From positions 1 through 19,851 of the forward strand of contig NZ_JAOTPL010000028.1 in the NCBI RefSeq assembly GCF_025631005.1: DNA of 19,851 nt. The letters run 5' to 3'. Positions 7,800-15,446 of this stretch are shown one piece after another. This stretch comes from Haoranjiania flava (GTDB taxonomy: Bacteria; Bacteroidota; Bacteroidia; Chitinophagales; Chitinophagaceae). Within the stretch, counting starts at the first letter, position 1; the number at the start of each line of letters is the position of its first letter. The translations under genes were made by a program, and so were the position numbers. The notes under the pieces are model-generated. The model had not been told where the DNA came from, searched no databases, and was given only the letters and a program-made list of their open reading frames with translations.

Positions 7800-8528
7800 T
7801 CATCGCTTTTGTTCAGCGGGTATTTCCATCATCGTTGTTGAGATATGATAAGTATTTTTATAAGCCTTACCCTGAAGCGTGCCCGGCGTTTTGTCGATAG
7901 TAATGGCCTCAATTTTATATTGTCCCGCCCCGGCAGTTTTAAAGCTAAGCTCTCCGGAGCTGATATCCTTGAATTCAGCTATTTTGCCCGAGGGCCCGAA
8001 AATAGTAAGGTTGCTTTTATGATCCTGCAGGTTTTGAACCCATAAGCTGGCGCTGTCTTTATGGTTGTGCGTTGGTATTATACGCATAGGCGCTGTGTTA
8101 TGCAAGTGATTACATAACACAGGTGTGGAAGTGTGGCCGACATCAACAACAGAAGCAGCGTAGAAGAAAAGCGCATAAGGCTTGTCCGGATTATGAGCTA
8201 TCACACCTATCTTCCGGTTTTCCAGCACAACGAAATAGCGGCCGTCCTGGCCGGGAGTAAAGGCGGCAGTATAGCGGTCTTTTTGCTTTACTACATGTAG
8301 TTTTATCTTCTCGTTTTTGGGTGTAATAAGGTACAAGTCAAAATTCTTAACGTTATTCCATGCTTTACTGTCGGTAAGCTCGTACGCATCGTCAGGTTCG
8401 GCGAAATATACATTTACGGCGTGCGGCTGATTTTTTTGTCCCGCAGGTTTTGTTTCAAGCCAGAGTGCATGTGCCCACAGGGTTTGTGTGGCAGCCAACA
8501 AAATTATTGTTGTAAGTACTGTTTTCAT
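7800..8528 (-). CDS. Exported DUF4198-type protein
   Basis: This is a 242-residue secreted protein of the DUF4198 type, a family often found beside TonB receptors and metal uptake genes. Residues 1-19 form a signal peptide (MKTVLTTIILLAATQTLWA), with predicted cleavage directly before H20 in HALWLE, the conserved family start. The rest is beta-rich. A histidine cluster, CNHLH and PTHNH, lies at about 139-166 and could bind metal. The frame is open from an upstream ATG at 8561, but that would add 11 residues before the signal peptide and lies in the palindrome array, so ATG 8528 is chosen. It follows the TonB receptor gene on the same strand after 436 bp. No TAnnTTTG promoter is visible directly upstream. 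The biochemical function is unknown. Confidence 0.75.
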   Translation of the reverse strand: MKTVLTTIILLAATQTLWAHALWLETKPAGQKNQPHAVNVYFAEPDDAYELTDSKAWNNVKNFDLYLITPKNEKIKLHVVKQKDRYTAAFTPGQDGRYFVVLENRKIGVIAHNPDKPYALFFYAASVVDVGHTSTPVLCNHLHNTAPMRIIPTHNHKDSASLWVQNLQDHKSNLTIFGPSGKIAEFKDISSGELSFKTAGAGQYKIEAITIDKTPGTLQGKAYKNTYHISTTMMEIPAEQKR

Positions 8529-8556
8529 GTGTGTATAATTAATTTTTTCTGTTTGC

Positions 8557-8637
8557 CACACGGAATAACCAAAACCTTCATCTTTATTATCATTCCCGGT
8601 TGGTATAGATTCCTAATCTTTATGGTTATTTCATGTG
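8557..8637. repeat. Palindrome A of the array
   Basis: The arms are CACACGGAATAACC (8557-8570) and GGTTATTTCATGTG (8624-8637); 12 of 14 positions pair. On the minus strand the right arm reads ATG-AAA-TAA (8634-8626). It is the unit nearest the DUF4198-type start codon, 28 nt away. Confidence 0.7.
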
Positions 8638-8652
8638 TATATTTTTTAGTTC

Positions 8653-8673
8653 GCCGCTTTGCGGCTGTTTTTA
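8653..8673 (+). terminator. Possible small terminator hairpin inside the array
   Basis: GCCGC (8653-8657) and GCGGC (8661-8665) form a 5-bp GC stem with a 3-nt loop, followed by TGTTTTT on the plus strand. There is no plus-strand gene for it to serve. On the minus strand no T-run follows directly, so a role as terminator is doubtful. Confidence 0.25.
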
Positions 8674-8678
8674 ATGGT

Positions 8679-8742
8679 CACATGGAATAGCCTTTATTCA
8701 TCAACGGTTGGTATGCAACTTTGCTTATGGCTATTTCATGTG
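8679..8742. repeat. Palindrome B of the array
   Basis: The arms are CACATGGAATAGCC (8679-8692) and GGCTATTTCATGTG (8729-8742); 13 of 14 positions pair. On the minus strand the right arm reads ATG-AAA-TAG (8739-8731). Confidence 0.75.
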
Positions 8743-8768
8743 TATATATTTATTTGTTTTTCAGTTGT

Positions 8769-8832
8769 CACATAGAATAGCCTTTATTTATCCGCGGTTG
8801 GTATAAAAGTTTGCTTGTGGCTATTTGATGTG
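8769..8832. repeat. Palindrome C of the array
   Basis: The arms are CACATAGAATAGCC (8769-8782) and GGCTATTTGATGTG (8819-8832); 12 of 14 positions pair. The minus-strand mini-ORF is lost here, since the triplet is ATC instead of ATG. Confidence 0.72.
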
Positions 8833-8858
8833 TGTATATTTATTTGTTTTTTAGTCGC

Positions 8859-8883
8859 CCCGGTAGGTGCCGGGATCTTTTTT
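8859..8883 (+). terminator. Terminator-like hairpin at the array's edge
   Basis: CCCGG (8859-8863) and CCGGG (8870-8874) form a 5-bp stem with a 6-nt loop, followed by ATCTTTTTT on the plus strand. In the transcription direction of the TonB receptor gene (minus) the T-run would precede the hairpin, so it is not a classical terminator for that gene. Confidence 0.25.
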
Positions 8884-8964
8884 GGTTTCATACTTATTCG
8901 GTTCTCGCTTAGGCGGCATGTTTATTTCATGAGGATTAATTTTAAATTGGTAAAAAAATTTCTA

Positions 8965-11370
8965 TCAGAACGAATAGGTAATTCCTATCCTCATATTTCT
9001 CCTTGCTTCTAAAATATATGTATAATACGGTACGGCTCCTTTTGCACTTAATGCTTTGGAAGGATTACGCACGGATCCTGAAGTCATTAAAGTCTGGTCA
9101 TTAAGCAAATTATTTACGATAAAAGAAATGGCATATTTCCCTCTTTGATAGCTTAGGCCTCCGTCGGCCCGGAAATAATTGGGAAAATTAGGATGTTTGG
9201 TTGTTTCTATATGCCTGTCTATTAATGCAGATATGCCTCCCATTAATCCAAACCCTTCCAGAAATCCTCTTTGTATACGATAGTTCAACCATGCATTTGC
9301 TGTATGTTTTGCAGTGTTTGGCGTTACATTGCCGATTGTCTTTTCATCTGTGGATGCGGATATGCGTGAATCGGTTAAAGCGTAGTTAGCATTTATATTC
9401 ATTCCATTGAATATTTCACCGACAATATCAAGCTCTATTCCTTTGGTTTTAGTTTCACCCAGCTGCACCTGGAAAGTTTGCCCGTTTACAACGTGTGACG
9501 GGTCGGGGTCTGCCACCAAAGCGTTTTTACGCGTAATGATATAGGCGCTTAAGGTGGATGCCCACCGGCCTGCGAACCAATTCCTTTTTATACCTGCTTC
9601 CATATTATTTCCTTTTATAGGTTTAAAAGGTTCGCCCTCCCAGTTAGTTCCGGATACCGGCACATAAGACTGATCGTACAATGCGTAAATACTTGTGTTA
9701 TCATCAATTGAGTAGCTTATTCCAGCTCTTGGGGAAAGCACCTGGTCTTTTATGCCGGCGGCATTGGTTTTGCCCACGGTTGCTGAATAAGTAAAGCGCA
9801 GCCCAAGCGATAACCGTAGCCTGTCATCAAGAAATGCCAGTTCATCCTGCGCATAAACCGAGGCATAGGAAAGCACCGAAACGTAATTGCTGCCGCCTGC
9901 CCGTACCCTTACATCTTTTGAGCGGTCTATGGCAGGGAATATATCGCCGGGAAGGCCATACACAGGATTATAAACATTCAAAGGTTTTGCAGGAATGGAA
10001 TCCAGTAGCGTTCTAAAATCGCCCCAGAATTTTTTATTCCCAAAGTCAGCGCCGGTTAAAAGACGATGGCGCAAACTACCCGTTTTTTCTTCTCCGCTAA
10101 AATGGAATTGTGCAAAGCGGTTTTCTCCTGCTTCATCTGAAATGCTCCAATATCTTGGCATATCCCCATTTGCCTTCATATAATCAAGCCAGGTACTGTT
10201 AGCAATCATATTAAAATTAAAGTAAGCCAATTGAGCATGTGCTTTCCATTGATCATTAAACTTATGATCTAAATAAGCATACACGCTATGATCTTTTATT
10301 TTGCTGGGCGGGAAAGAAGGATCGGCGTAGGTAAAATCATTGCTTATGCCCGGATCGGCAAATTGTTTAGGCGAGAAAGAATAGTTGCCGTTAGAGAGAT
10401 ACGTGGAACCCTGGTAAGTATATTCAAGCGTCAATGTGGTTGACTCATCAATGAGGTAGCTGAGCACAGGAGTAATTGCATAACGATTGCTGTAGTTATA
10501 CTTTGTAAAGAAATCTTTTTGTTGGCCGGCAAGATTGAACCTGTACAATAAACGGCCGTCCCTGCTTAATTTGCCATCAAGGTCAAGTGCGCCGCGATAA
10601 GTGCTGAAGCTGCCTATATTTATGCTGGCAGATCCCTTGGTGAGGCCTGTGGGCTTTTTTGTCACCACATTATAAAAACCGCCCGGTTCACCATTAGCCA
10701 GCATAAAGCCTGCAGGGCCTTTTACAAACTCAATCCTTTCAATCATTGATGCGTCTTCCGCAGTTGGTCCCCAAGATGCTTCTATATTCATTCCATTTCT
10801 GAATGCGGGTATTTTTGATCCGCGCATACGAATATTGGCATATTGATTGTCCCAATGCCCCACCCGTGTAGCGCCGCTTATGTTACGGGTTACGCCATCA
10901 ACAATATCAAACACCTGTTGATCTGCCATAATCTGAGAAGAAATAATCTGTATATTCTGCGGCACTTCTAATAAAGGTGTTGTTAGCCTGAGGGTACTGC
11001 TTACTTTATCATTCAAATATTTATTTCTTAAACTCATTACGGTCACGTCCTTCAGCGAGCGTATATCTTCTTCCAATACAACGTCCTGTATGGTTACGGA
11101 AGAATTTTTTACAACAATGTTTTTTTTGAAGTCTTTAAAGCCTATGGCCGAAACTATTAATGTATAATCTCCCTCCGGTACCTGTGCTAACTGGTAGCTG
11201 CCGTCTTTGCCGGTATTTGTTCCATAACGTGTCTTTTGTAATGCAATACTTGCATCTGCAACGGGTTCTGACTTTTGGTTCAATACTATTCCTTTTAAAG
11301 AAATGCCCTGGGAAAAAGCATGGCTGGAAATTATAAAGCAAATGAAAATACTTATTGTTCTTATGTACAT
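8965..11370 (-). CDS. TonB-dependent siderophore-type outer-membrane receptor
   Basis: This 801-residue protein is a ligand-gated outer-membrane channel powered by TonB. Residues 1-21 form a signal peptide (ends HAFS-Q). A carboxypeptidase-regulatory-like beta domain covers about 22-105, as is usual in Bacteroidota receptors. The plug spans roughly 120-240, with the siderophore-receptor hallmarks VPQNIQIIS (136-144), NIRMRGSK (179-186), IERIEFVKGPAGFMLANGEP (210-229) and GGFYNVVTKKP (230-240). A 22-strand type barrel follows and ends with a C-terminal aromatic (YSF). Length and motifs match TonB-dependent siderophore receptors of the ferrichrome/FhuE kind; the ligand is not determinable. The gene is upstream of the DUF4198-type gene on the same strand and divergent from sdhC. 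No Fur-type operator was recognised. Confidence 0.92.
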   Translation of the reverse strand: MYIRTISIFICFIISSHAFSQGISLKGIVLNQKSEPVADASIALQKTRYGTNTGKDGSYQLAQVPEGDYTLIVSAIGFKDFKKNIVVKNSSVTIQDVVLEEDIRSLKDVTVMSLRNKYLNDKVSSTLRLTTPLLEVPQNIQIISSQIMADQQVFDIVDGVTRNISGATRVGHWDNQYANIRMRGSKIPAFRNGMNIEASWGPTAEDASMIERIEFVKGPAGFMLANGEPGGFYNVVTKKPTGLTKGSASINIGSFSTYRGALDLDGKLSRDGRLLYRFNLAGQQKDFFTKYNYSNRYAITPVLSYLIDESTTLTLEYTYQGSTYLSNGNYSFSPKQFADPGISNDFTYADPSFPPSKIKDHSVYAYLDHKFNDQWKAHAQLAYFNFNMIANSTWLDYMKANGDMPRYWSISDEAGENRFAQFHFSGEEKTGSLRHRLLTGADFGNKKFWGDFRTLLDSIPAKPLNVYNPVYGLPGDIFPAIDRSKDVRVRAGGSNYVSVLSYASVYAQDELAFLDDRLRLSLGLRFTYSATVGKTNAAGIKDQVLSPRAGISYSIDDNTSIYALYDQSYVPVSGTNWEGEPFKPIKGNNMEAGIKRNWFAGRWASTLSAYIITRKNALVADPDPSHVVNGQTFQVQLGETKTKGIELDIVGEIFNGMNINANYALTDSRISASTDEKTIGNVTPNTAKHTANAWLNYRIQRGFLEGFGLMGGISALIDRHIETTKHPNFPNYFRADGGLSYQRGKYAISFIVNNLLNDQTLMTSGSVRNPSKALSAKGAVPYYTYILEARRNMRIGITYSF

Positions 11371-11818
11371 TTTTTTATGATTTGTAGTTGTATAATGCCT
11401 GGTTTTGATTTATTCTTTGTTTAATGTTGTTTGAGCTGTTTTTTTACGATTTGTCTTTTGTGGTTGCCTTCCCGGAATTAGGTGTCATCATTCAGTTTCT
11501 GTAAAATATCCGGGAACGAAAATTTCAAGCTGCTGAATAAAAAAATTATTTTTAATATGATCTTAGGTTTTTAAACTTTCGTGCAAAAGTGGAGCAAAAC
11601 AACTTGATGCATTTTCATAATCGGGAAATTTTTTATGGAGGCAGGTTTTTTTTCCTATATTTTATTTACAGGTTAATTTAGAGAACTCGCGGAGCCCGCC
11701 AAGCAATTAAACAGTATACCCAATGATGCTCAAATATTCTTTTTCAGGCATTTATGCGCACATAATTGCAAAACATCCTTTCAACCGGGATAACATGACA
11801 AAAATCATTGTCATTAAA
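11371..11818. other. Divergent intergenic region between the TonB receptor and the sdh operon
   Basis: No gene is supportable here. It contains the leader of the TonB receptor gene (minus). One perfect 8-bp inverted repeat, TTCCCGGA (11469-11476) and TCCGGGAA (11509-11516), has a 32-nt spacer and could be an operator or an RNA stem about 100 nt upstream of the receptor start. A CACTTTTG box on the minus strand near 11585-11592 differs from TAnnTTTG by one base but lacks a -33 partner. A small GC-rich stem (GCGG-AGC-CCGC) lies near 11692-11702. Confidence 0.4.
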
Positions 11819-11849
11819 TTGTAGTGTAGGCTTAAACTCCCTACCTTTG
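11819..11849 (+). promoter_or_regulatory. Promoter of the sdhCAB operon
   Basis: TTG at 11819-11821, a 20-nt spacer and TACCTTTG at 11842-11849 fit the Bacteroidota consensus TTG-N(17-23)-TAnnTTTG very well. Transcription would begin near 11855, giving a leader of about 30 nt before the ATG at 11886. Confidence 0.82.
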
Positions 11850-11885
11850 CAACTCTTAACAATTCTTAAATTCAATACCTTAGTT

Positions 11886-12557
11886 ATGACTTTCAAGCAA
11901 TTTTTTCTCTCATCTGTAGGTAAAAAAATAGTAATGGGAGGCACCGGCATTTTCCTGATTTTATTTTTGATTGTGCATGCCGGTCTGAATGCTACCATAT
12001 GGGCAAACGACAATGGTGAAATGTTTGAAGCAGGCGCTCACTTTATGGGCGGCACCATCATCGTGCGTATTCTTGAGGTGGGTTTGATGTTGTTTATTTT
12101 ATTGCACATTATCCAGGGCATTATGCTGGAAATAGACAACAGAAGCAAACGCAAAGTGGGCTATGCCGTTAATTACGGCAACAGGGGAAGTACCTGGTAC
12201 AGCCGCAGCATGGGCATTCTGGGTATACTTATCTTCATGTTCCTCGTAGTGCACCTGGCACATTTCTGGGTACCCAACAGGAGCGCCCAGGGCTGGTTGC
12301 ACCTTGATGGCGAAATTCCTTTGTTTGAAGAGATGAGGCATGTTTTCAGTAACCTGTGGATAGTGGTGTTGTATGTGATCAGCTGTATTGTGCTGGCATT
12401 TCATTTGCTTCACGGCTTTACGAGTGCATTCCGTTCACTGGGCGTACACAATAAAAGGTATTTAAAAATATTAAACGCGATTGGTATTGCTTACTCCATT
12501 ATTATACCTTTAGTATTCGCTTTAATGCCTATCAGCTTTTATTTTGGCTGGGTATAG
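11886..12557 (+). CDS. sdhC: Succinate dehydrogenase/fumarate reductase cytochrome b558 subunit
   Basis: This 223-residue integral membrane subunit anchors the flavoprotein and iron-sulfur subunits and carries electrons to or from quinone through haem b. It has about five hydrophobic segments (roughly 16-34, 57-80, 107-128, 157-178, 196-220). Histidines at conserved-looking membrane positions are H31, H74, H123/H126 and H173/H176, candidate haem ligands. The frame extends upstream to a TTG at 11808, but that extension crosses the promoter, so ATG 11886 is the start. It is followed by the flavoprotein gene after 52 nt. This C-A-B order with one cytochrome b subunit matches the b558 family of Bacteroidota. 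Confidence 0.92.
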   Translation: MTFKQFFLSSVGKKIVMGGTGIFLILFLIVHAGLNATIWANDNGEMFEAGAHFMGGTIIVRILEVGLMLFILLHIIQGIMLEIDNRSKRKVGYAVNYGNRGSTWYSRSMGILGILIFMFLVVHLAHFWVPNRSAQGWLHLDGEIPLFEEMRHVFSNLWIVVLYVISCIVLAFHLLHGFTSAFRSLGVHNKRYLKILNAIGIAYSIIIPLVFALMPISFYFGWV

Positions 12558-12609
12558 AATTAATACAACAAACAAGTAATTGAAATTTATCATCAGAAAT
12601 TATTAAGTT

Positions 12610-14586
12610 ATGTCTTTAGATGCAAAAATACCAGTAGGCGAATTAGAAAAGAAATGGTCTTATTACAAGAGCCATTGTAAATTGGTAAACCCGGCAAACA
12701 AGCGAAAAATGGAAGTGATCGTTGTGGGCACCGGCCTTGCCGGAGCAAGCGCTGCTGCTGCATTGGGCGAGCTGGGGTATAAAGTAAAAGCTTTCTGTTT
12801 CCAGGATTCACCGCGCCGCGCGCACTCTATTGCGGCACAGGGCGGTATTAATGCTGCAAAGAACTATCAAAACGACGGTGATTCTGTTTTCCGTCTTTTC
12901 TACGATACTATTAAAGGAGGCGACTACCGCGCAAGAGAAGCCAACGTTTACCGTCTGGCAGAAGTGAGCGGCAATATTATTGACCAGTGTGTGGCTCAGG
13001 GTGTGCCGTTTGCACGTGAATATGGCGGGCTTCTTGACAACCGCTCTTTCGGCGGAACACAGGTACAGCGTACATTCTACGCAGCAGGGCAAACCGGCCA
13101 GCAGTTGCTCGTAGGCGCTTACCAGGCATTGGAGCGCCAGGTGGCTTTAGGTACAGTAAAAATGTATGACCGCCATGAAATGCTGGATATAGTAAACATT
13201 GATGGCAAAACAAGAGGCATCATAGCCAGGGATCTGATCACAGGCGAATTGGAGCGCCACTTTGGCCATGCAGTATTACTCTGCACGGGAGGTTATGGCA
13301 ACGTGTTTTACCTCTCCACCAACGCAATGGGCAGCAATGCTACCGCTATCTGGAGGGCCCATAAAAAAGGCGCTTATTTCGGCAATCCGTGTATGACACA
13401 GATTCACCCTACCTGTATTCCTGTTTCAGGAGACCACCAGTCTAAGCTTACGCTCATGTCTGAATCCCTGAGAAACGACGGCAGAATATGGGTGCCTAAA
13501 AAAGCAGGAGACAACCGCAAAGCAAGCGAGATACCTGAAGATGAAAGAGATTATTACCTTGAAAGAAGATACCCTGCATTTGGTAACCTGGTGCCGCGCG
13601 ACGTGGCTTCAAGAGCGGCCAAGGAAAGATGCGATGCCGGCTACGGCGTAGGCTCTTCCAAGCAGGCGGTGTACCTTGATTTTGCAGATGCTTTTATGCG
13701 TTATGGTAAAATTGAATGCAGCAAACTCGGCGATGAAAACCCTTCACCAGAAAAACAAAGAGCGCTGGGCGTGAAAGTGGTGGAAGCAAAATACGGTAAC
13801 CTTTTCGACATGTATGAGAAGATCACCGGGGAAAACCCTTACGAAGTGCCCATGCGCATTTATCCTGCCGTACACTATACCATGGGCGGCCTTTGGGTAG
13901 ACTATGAATTAAAAACCACGGTGGACGGGCTTTACTGCCTCGGCGAAGCAAATTTCAGCGACCATGGCGCAAACCGTTTAGGTGCTTCTGCGCTGATGCA
14001 GGGCCTGGCAGACGGCTATTTCGTAATTCCTTATACTTTGGGCAATAACCTGGCAGATGAGATCTACAACAAACCTATCTCAACAGATCACCCGGCATTT
14101 GTGGAAGCAGAGAAAGAAGTGGCTGGCAGGATCAAAAGGCTGATGAGCGTAAAAGGACAGGAATCTGTTGAAAGCTTTCATAAACGTCTAGGCAAGATCA
14201 TGTGGAATAAATGCGGTATGGCACGTAATGCACAAAACCTGCAGGAAGCTATCACAGAGATCAGGGAACTGAGAAAAGAATTCTGGGCAAACGTAAGAAT
14301 ACCGGGCAATATTAAAGAATTTAATCCCGAGCTGGACAAAGCAGGCAGGGTAGCAGACTTTATGGAGCTGGCAGAACTGATGTGCATGGATGCTTTAGAC
14401 AGGAACGAAAGCTGCGGCGGCCACTTCCGTGAAGAACACCAGACAGCAGAAGGAGAGGCTATGAGGCACGATGATGAATACATGTATGTATCTGTATGGG
14501 AATACACAGGCAATGAAAACTGGACTATGCACAAGGAACCGTTGAATTACGATGTAATTAAACCAACCCAGCGAATTTATAAATAA
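12610..14586 (+). CDS. sdhA: Succinate dehydrogenase/fumarate reductase flavoprotein subunit
   Basis: This 658-residue catalytic subunit interconverts succinate and fumarate with covalently bound FAD. The dinucleotide-binding motif is VVGTGLAGASAAAALGELG (38-56). The FAD-linking histidine is H72 in RRAHSIAAQGGINA. Other family stretches are HPTCIPVSG, the loop HYTMGGLWVDYELKT, the C-terminal FAD-binding segment LGEANFSDHGANRLGASALM, and HFREEHQT. Length and sequence match the Bacteroidota and epsilonproteobacterial SdhA/FrdA group, in which physiological direction cannot be told from sequence. It lies between the cytochrome subunit (52 nt upstream) and the iron-sulfur subunit (46 nt downstream). 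Confidence 0.95.
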   Translation: MSLDAKIPVGELEKKWSYYKSHCKLVNPANKRKMEVIVVGTGLAGASAAAALGELGYKVKAFCFQDSPRRAHSIAAQGGINAAKNYQNDGDSVFRLFYDTIKGGDYRAREANVYRLAEVSGNIIDQCVAQGVPFAREYGGLLDNRSFGGTQVQRTFYAAGQTGQQLLVGAYQALERQVALGTVKMYDRHEMLDIVNIDGKTRGIIARDLITGELERHFGHAVLLCTGGYGNVFYLSTNAMGSNATAIWRAHKKGAYFGNPCMTQIHPTCIPVSGDHQSKLTLMSESLRNDGRIWVPKKAGDNRKASEIPEDERDYYLERRYPAFGNLVPRDVASRAAKERCDAGYGVGSSKQAVYLDFADAFMRYGKIECSKLGDENPSPEKQRALGVKVVEAKYGNLFDMYEKITGENPYEVPMRIYPAVHYTMGGLWVDYELKTTVDGLYCLGEANFSDHGANRLGASALMQGLADGYFVIPYTLGNNLADEIYNKPISTDHPAFVEAEKEVAGRIKRLMSVKGQESVESFHKRLGKIMWNKCGMARNAQNLQEAITEIRELRKEFWANVRIPGNIKEFNPELDKAGRVADFMELAELMCMDALDRNESCGGHFREEHQTAEGEAMRHDDEYMYVSVWEYTGNENWTMHKEPLNYDVIKPTQRIYK

Positions 14587-14632
14587 CACATCAGAAAAAT
14601 AATTAGCGAACAAGCAAATTACTACAATAATT

Positions 14633-15394
14633 ATGGAACATTACAATATGAATTTAACCCTGAAAGTTTGGCGCCAGGCCAACAAGAACGCAAAGGGTGA
14701 ATTTAAAGAATATAAAGTTGAGAATATTTCTTCAGAAACCTCATTCCTTGAAATGTTCGATATTTTAAATGAACGGTTGATCGCACAGGGTGCAGACCCT
14801 ATCGCATTTGATCATGATTGCCGCGAAGGTATTTGTGGTATGTGCTCAATGGTTGTAAACGGTAAACCGCACGGCCCTTGGGAAAGAAATACCGTTTGCC
14901 AGCTTCACATGCGCGCTTACAACAATGGAGATACCATTGTGGTTGAGCCCTGGCGTGCCAACGCTTTCCCGGTGATTAAAGACCTGGTAGTTGACAGAAC
15001 GCCGCTTGACAGGATCGTGCAGGCCGGCGGATATATTTCTGTAAATACCGGCAACGCACAGGATGCCAACAGCATCCCGGTTCCTAAGAAAGATGCCGAC
15101 GAATCTTTTGCAGCAGCAGCCTGTATCGCCTGCGGCGCCTGCGTTGCAGCTTGTAAAAACAGTTCTGCATTGCTGTTTACCAGCGCTAAAATTACACAAC
15201 TTGCCTTGTTGCCGCAGGGCGATCCTGAAAGAAAGCAACGCGTGGTAAACATGGTGGCTCAAATGGATAAGGAAGGCTTCGGAGCCTGTACTTCTACAGG
15301 AGCCTGCGAGGCCGCCTGCCCTAAAGGCATCCGCTTTGATAATATATCCAGGCTGAATAAAGAATACCTGAGAGCGGTATTGACTTCAGAATAA
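14633..15394 (+). CDS. sdhB: Succinate dehydrogenase/fumarate reductase iron-sulfur subunit
   Basis: This 253-residue subunit passes electrons between the flavoprotein and the membrane quinone site through three clusters. [2Fe-2S] ligands are C63, C68, C71 and C89 (CREGICGMC...VC). The C-terminal half has CIACGACVAAC (C164, C167, C170, C174) and CTSTGACEAACP (C219, C225, C229). By analogy with E. coli SdhB, C164/C167/C170/C229 bind [4Fe-4S] and C174/C219/C225 bind [3Fe-4S]. ATG 14633 is used; ATG 14648 (MNLTLKVWRQ) also fits the family N-terminus and may be the true start. It is the last gene of the operon and is followed by a terminator. Confidence 0.94.
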   Translation: MEHYNMNLTLKVWRQANKNAKGEFKEYKVENISSETSFLEMFDILNERLIAQGADPIAFDHDCREGICGMCSMVVNGKPHGPWERNTVCQLHMRAYNNGDTIVVEPWRANAFPVIKDLVVDRTPLDRIVQAGGYISVNTGNAQDANSIPVPKKDADESFAAAACIACGACVAACKNSSALLFTSAKITQLALLPQGDPERKQRVVNMVAQMDKEGFGACTSTGACEAACPKGIRFDNISRLNKEYLRAVLTSE

Positions 15395-15415
15395 TAAGTA
15401 ATTTTAAATAATGGT

Positions 15416-15446
15416 AGAGGTTGTCTTACGGCAGCCTCTTATTTTT
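15416..15446 (+). terminator. Terminator of the sdhCAB operon
   Basis: AGAGGTTGTC (15416-15425) pairs with GGCAGCCTCT (15430-15439) as a 10-bp stem with two G-U pairs and a 4-nt loop, followed by TATTTTTT. It begins 21 nt after the sdhB stop codon. Confidence 0.85.

Larger units (their letters stand above)
8524..8862. repeat. Tandem array of palindromic units upstream of the DUF4198-type gene
   Basis: Two adjacent 90-bp units (8677-8766 and 8767-8856) agree at about 78 of 90 positions by eye. A third, more diverged unit lies at 8555-8656. Each unit contains a palindrome with CGGTTGGTAT near the middle (8597-8606, 8705-8714, 8795-8804) and ends in an AT-rich tract beginning near TTTCATGTGTATA. 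The same edge sequence occurs a fourth time at 8524-8556, where its CAT is the start codon of the minus-strand DUF4198-type gene. A degenerate trace may exist at 8895-8950. The array may act in the leader RNA of that gene, may be a relic of local duplication, or may be a small mobile repeat. Confidence 0.8.

Noticed and set aside
8529..8561. ATG at 8561 as start of the DUF4198-type gene
   Set aside because: It would put eleven charged or polar residues before a clear signal peptide and starts inside the palindrome array.
8557..8832. CRISPR array or known riboswitch as explanation for the repeats
   Set aside because: Only three diverged units, long palindromes in place of short identical repeats, no variable spacers, no cas genes, and no cobalamin, TPP or SAM riboswitch consensus.
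11808..11885. Upstream TTG start for sdhC
   Set aside because: The extension runs through the TTG-N20-TACCTTTG promoter and adds residues with no family similarity.
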